A stretch of DNA of 64,000 nt from Eutypa lata (taxonomy: Eukaryota > Ascomycota > Sordariomycetes > Xylariales > Diatrypaceae): NCBI GenBank assembly GCA_022661535.1, contig JAKULF010000006.1, positions 868,001 to 932,000 of the forward strand, in the 5' to 3' direction. The notes below the pieces were generated by a model. The model was given only the letters and a program-made list of their open reading frames with translations, searched no databases and was not told the origin of the DNA. Shown piece by piece: positions 60,700 through 64,000 of the stretch. The first letter of the stretch is position 1, and every line of letters starts with the position of its first letter. The translations under genes and the position numbers were made by a program.

Positions 60700-62595
60700 T
60701 TGCAATTAGAAGAGAACTTGAGTAGATGGATAGATATCACAGGATCAAAGCCAATAAGTCCCTCCTAGGGAGTTGTAAGTGTTAGTTTGAGAGTTCCACG
60801 GACTTTTGTTAACTTGCTGAGGCCTTATATTTAATTGTTGTTCGAACGCATTCCCTGAGGAAATGCGACAACCCCGCTTCTACTTTCAGCAATTACCTCA
60901 ATAGTTGCGTTTCGTTTCCGCTTTCGAAGTCGATATCTTCCAATTAGAGGGAATACATTTGAGGACTAGGGTGATGTAAAGCAGTTGGTGCAGGTATGCA
61001 TATCCACTAGTTATAACAGTGCAAATAGTTGGGGCCTGCATTGCACAGCCTTCATACTCTTGTCCCTTTTGTAACACTGCAACATGCGCGAAGTTTAAAT
61101 ACTACCAACATACTTGGAGTGTCTCCAAATGATACTATTGAACAATACCCCGATATTCTTACCGCAGCCCTCTACGTCCGGTCTCTTGAAGGGCGTATGT
61201 TAAAAGTAAAGTATAGTCTAACAGTTATGGACGAGAAGGAAGCTTTAGCTTAATGGCGCTGCCCTGGAGATTTTATTAATTCGAGTTATTAGTGTAAACA
61301 AATGTAAATTAAACCCTAGTCATTCTCATGGATAAGATAATAAGCTGTGAGCCCTTTATCTACGAACCCGGCTGTAGTACCACGTAATGTGTCTCAGCTT
61401 CTAAAACATATATGGTATTCAGGTTCGGGTTAGTGTATGAGCATGCAAGATACCATATACTACATTATCGGATCCATACACCGAGACAGCCAAGGAGCAT
61501 AATATGATGATATCTGAGCGGAAGAAAGACACCGTCGGCGACGTGAGTTGACTTCACGGGAACTAGGGTGCTCCACAAGAACGTCATCAACAACCCACAG
61601 AAGCCTCTACAAATTGGATCGAGTACCATGAAGTCCTCGGGCTGAAATTAGTCAGGCGATGTCTTGATTCTTCCTGGGTATTTACTGTCCGTACTATATA
61701 ACATGAGGAAAAAGACCGACCACTGTGTTGGGACCTGGAAGAAGGAATATGGATGTTAGACAGTCCAGCCCGAAATTCTGTGTGCAATGAATATGGAATC
61801 ATACCAGTATTGGATACATCAAATTGTGTACTTTCTAATATGTAGTCCTTGGTAGTTTCCTTGTGTCTATCGAATTCACACGTTTTACTACCCTGAAAAT
61901 AATACTTTCCCCGATTCCCTTGCCTTTTTTCTAAGACTTAATGCATTTCGCATCCTTCCCTTGCTAGAAAACTCCATAGGATGAGCTTTATGCTGCCTGT
62001 ATGTATCAAAAACGAAAGTTTCGAAAATTTTCAAAGCACGTAAATACTGTAATACGCCGTTGACATTGAATTATAAATTAATTTTAACTTAAACTACACT
62101 CTCAGCCAGGTCATCACACCTTGCATGAAGTTATTTAACATCAAAGAAGTCTATCGGGGTCTAAAGGAATAATACACTGTAATTATAGCTGCTTTAGTGT
62201 GGTAATTAATTTGAAGACAATTACCATGTCTATAAAAGTAAGGACCACCATCAGTCTTGAAACCTTCTCATTATATTATATTAAGGGTTGCAAATATAAG
62301 TGTCGATTTATATGAAAGTAAGTATCCCTAAAGAGATCTTCCTACCGTCGAATTTCTGCAGCTGCAATGGGAGTACTACATTGGTGCTCTAATTTACCCC
62401 TATCTTCAAGACCCACTAATCTTCATAGCCCCTTTCCACCCACCGCGTTCTTGCATTGTGTGCAAATATCAACATTGATTTACTTTTAAGTTACAGACGT
62501 ATTTTATTTCTTCTTTCGTGGGGTATCGAATGCTAGTTTAACTTTCGCCTTGTATAATATTTATAATCATGTGCTTTTTATGATATACCTAGTAT
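60700..62595. other. gene-free intergenic region
   Basis: About 1.9 kb upstream of the SDR and downstream of the rhodopsin-domain gene (both minus). Includes the SDR promoter. No gene recognised. Confidence 0.5.
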
Positions 62596-63967
62596 TCATA
62601 GAGAACCCCCGTTTGCTGCTTTAGAGTCATCAAAACCACCATTCGGATGACTCCCAGTTCTCTGAGACTCCTCATCATCGTTTGAGACGCTAAACTGCGT
62701 AGTACGCAGTATCCCGGTCCCAGTGAGGATCTCCTCGTCCGAATCTCTCGCCGACCTGACCTCGGTGCGGAGCTTGCTGCCGCCCATCTCCTTCAGCGCG
62801 TACGATGAATCCGTTGTCCTCGGAGGCCCGTCGTGAGTCCGAATCCATCCCTGTTGTCTGTGTCCTGCGCTGCCGTACTTTTGTGGTCCGTAAGAACGGT
62901 CGTGCGTGGACGCGAGTCCCGGAACCCAGCTCCGGATAAGTGGCCATAGCGCCGGAGCCGAGGCCGTCAGGATTGCGAGGTTGCACTCGATAGATGAGAC
63001 GCAGAATCCTATGGAGAAGTTCTTGTCGGGGTTCATGTCGGTGAAGTTCTGGGCGAGGAAGTATAGTCGGATGATGCTGACAACCGTGACCCTGTCGTGA
63101 TACAAAGCAGTTAGTGATCCGATCGACATTAATTTGCAGTTTGAATAGATATGCATGCAAGTTGATGAAACGGGGTTTTCACTTACAATATACCCAGCAT
63201 AAAAACAGCCATCAAGCCAATCTTTCTGCGCTTATTCATCTTCAGCCCGAGGAAAATGTAGAACGGAAGTATAACGGCGATGAGATCGGTCAGAATTGTC
63301 AAACAAGCGGTCGATACGCCGAACGAGAATTGCTTTATGCAGTTCCCCTGAACCAGTGGGTTCCAGTTTATTTCAATGGGAATGCACTGGAAAAGGACGA
63401 CGAAGAACACGGCTACCATCAAAGCTCCGTTGAAGATGATAGTGGCCCAGACGATCTGTCGAATGAAGGCCTTGACGCCGGAGAAGCGCAGCAAGAATAT
63501 CAATACCGACTGCTTCACCAGCGCAAGAATCGGGTTATATACGGCTCCCACGACATATATCCATATCAGGCCCATTGTTGGATTGAAAGGTTCAGGAATA
63601 TCCCAAAAATGGATTCCAATATACATTTCCTTCATGACTACACAACATTAGCTACTACGAGGTGATAGAAGCTGAATCTGCACACACTCACCTATGATTG
63701 AGCCCACTGCCAGAGCAAGACTCAAAACCATCGCCAAGCAGATGGAGCCATCGTCTACACAATGAGATACGTTAGCATCCCTCCTGTTGCTTACTTTTTA
63801 CATGTCTACCTACCCCAGCCGAATGATTTAGTGCTAACTCTAACATATATTCTCAAAAGTGTGACGATGAGGGCGAGTGCAGGACAGATGATTTCTATGG
63901 CGATGCCCAAGTTCTGAAGCCAGGTTGTGGGATTGGCCGGGGCGGTGGCCTGCGAATCCGCCGACAT
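62596..63967 (-). CDS. rhodopsin-domain seven-helix integral membrane protein
   Basis: Four exons on the minus strand (63967-63814, 63754-63692, 63637-63187, 63091-62596) encode 387 residues. Seven hydrophobic helices are readable, starting IAIEIICPALALIVTLLRIY, then the short family motif GWDDGSICLAM, WIYVVGAVYNPILALVKQSV, IVWATIIFNGALMVAVFFVV, CLTILTDLIAVILPFYIF, and VTVVSIIRLYFLAQNF. A charged cytoplasmic C-terminal tail of about 110 residues rich in Ser/Asp/Gly follows. This matches the fungal rhodopsin-domain / PTH11-related family (integral membrane proteins with an LTD-x(6)-P step in helix 6). Roles are mostly unknown; some act as receptors. There is no CFEM domain. Introns are GT-AG and phases fit. 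Confidence 0.88.
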
Positions 63968-64000
63968 GGTCACTGGTCCCTGAAGGTATATACTGTGACT

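Overview
The window is nuclear DNA of a filamentous ascomycete (Pezizomycotina, possibly a Sordariomycete; the species cannot be read from the sequence). The evidence is short GT-AG introns of about 50-220 nt with CTAAC/CTGAC-type branch sites, fungal protein families (TRAPPC12-like TPR protein, soluble-type DPM1, LtrA, rhodopsin-domain membrane protein, bZIP-DUF3425), and a transposon copy with the CpA/TpG depletion left by repeat-induced point mutation (RIP). Gene models were built by hand: exon phases were checked at every junction and each final length is a multiple of three.

Layout. 1-9.1 kb: gene-poor accessory DNA with homopurine and homopyrimidine tracts, a 24-bp tandem repeat, two inverted duplications, and a series of minus-strand coding-like fragments separated by intron-like stretches that share a motif (CTYCCATGCTTT, about 15 copies, seen only here). 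9092-11259: a heavily RIP-mutated TA-flanked DNA transposon with 56-bp terminal inverted repeats. 11.3-13.1 kb: no supported gene. 13.1-16.6 kb: two conserved genes (TRAPPC12-like TPR protein; a putative nucleotidyltransferase-fold protein). 17.7-34.2 kb: an accessory metabolic block of alpha/beta hydrolase, epoxide hydrolase, a Dal5/phthalate-type MFS permease, an LLM-class FMN monooxygenase of the NtaA/DszA type, a second such permease, and a Baeyer-Villiger monooxygenase. 34.4-46.3 kb: LtrA-family membrane protein, an RGG-tailed conserved protein, a putative amidoligase, and DPM1. 49.3-60.7 kb: a second metabolic group of HSL-type esterase, GRE2-like ketoreductase, MDR dehydrogenase, bZIP-DUF3425 regulator, a broken F-box-like gene, and an SDR. 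62.6-63.97 kb: a seven-helix rhodopsin-domain membrane protein.

How the genes may work together (inference). In the 24-34 kb block, two permeases of one family alternate with two mechanistically different flavin monooxygenases, and the second permease and the Baeyer-Villiger enzyme share one divergent promoter. Baeyer-Villiger products are esters or lactones, and two hydrolases lie just upstream, so uptake, oxidation and hydrolysis of an exogenous carbonyl- or heteroatom-containing compound is plausible. There is no PKS, NRPS or terpene synthase, which argues for catabolism or detoxification rather than synthesis. The most novel-looking element is the motif-bearing intron/exon-module region at 2-7 kb.
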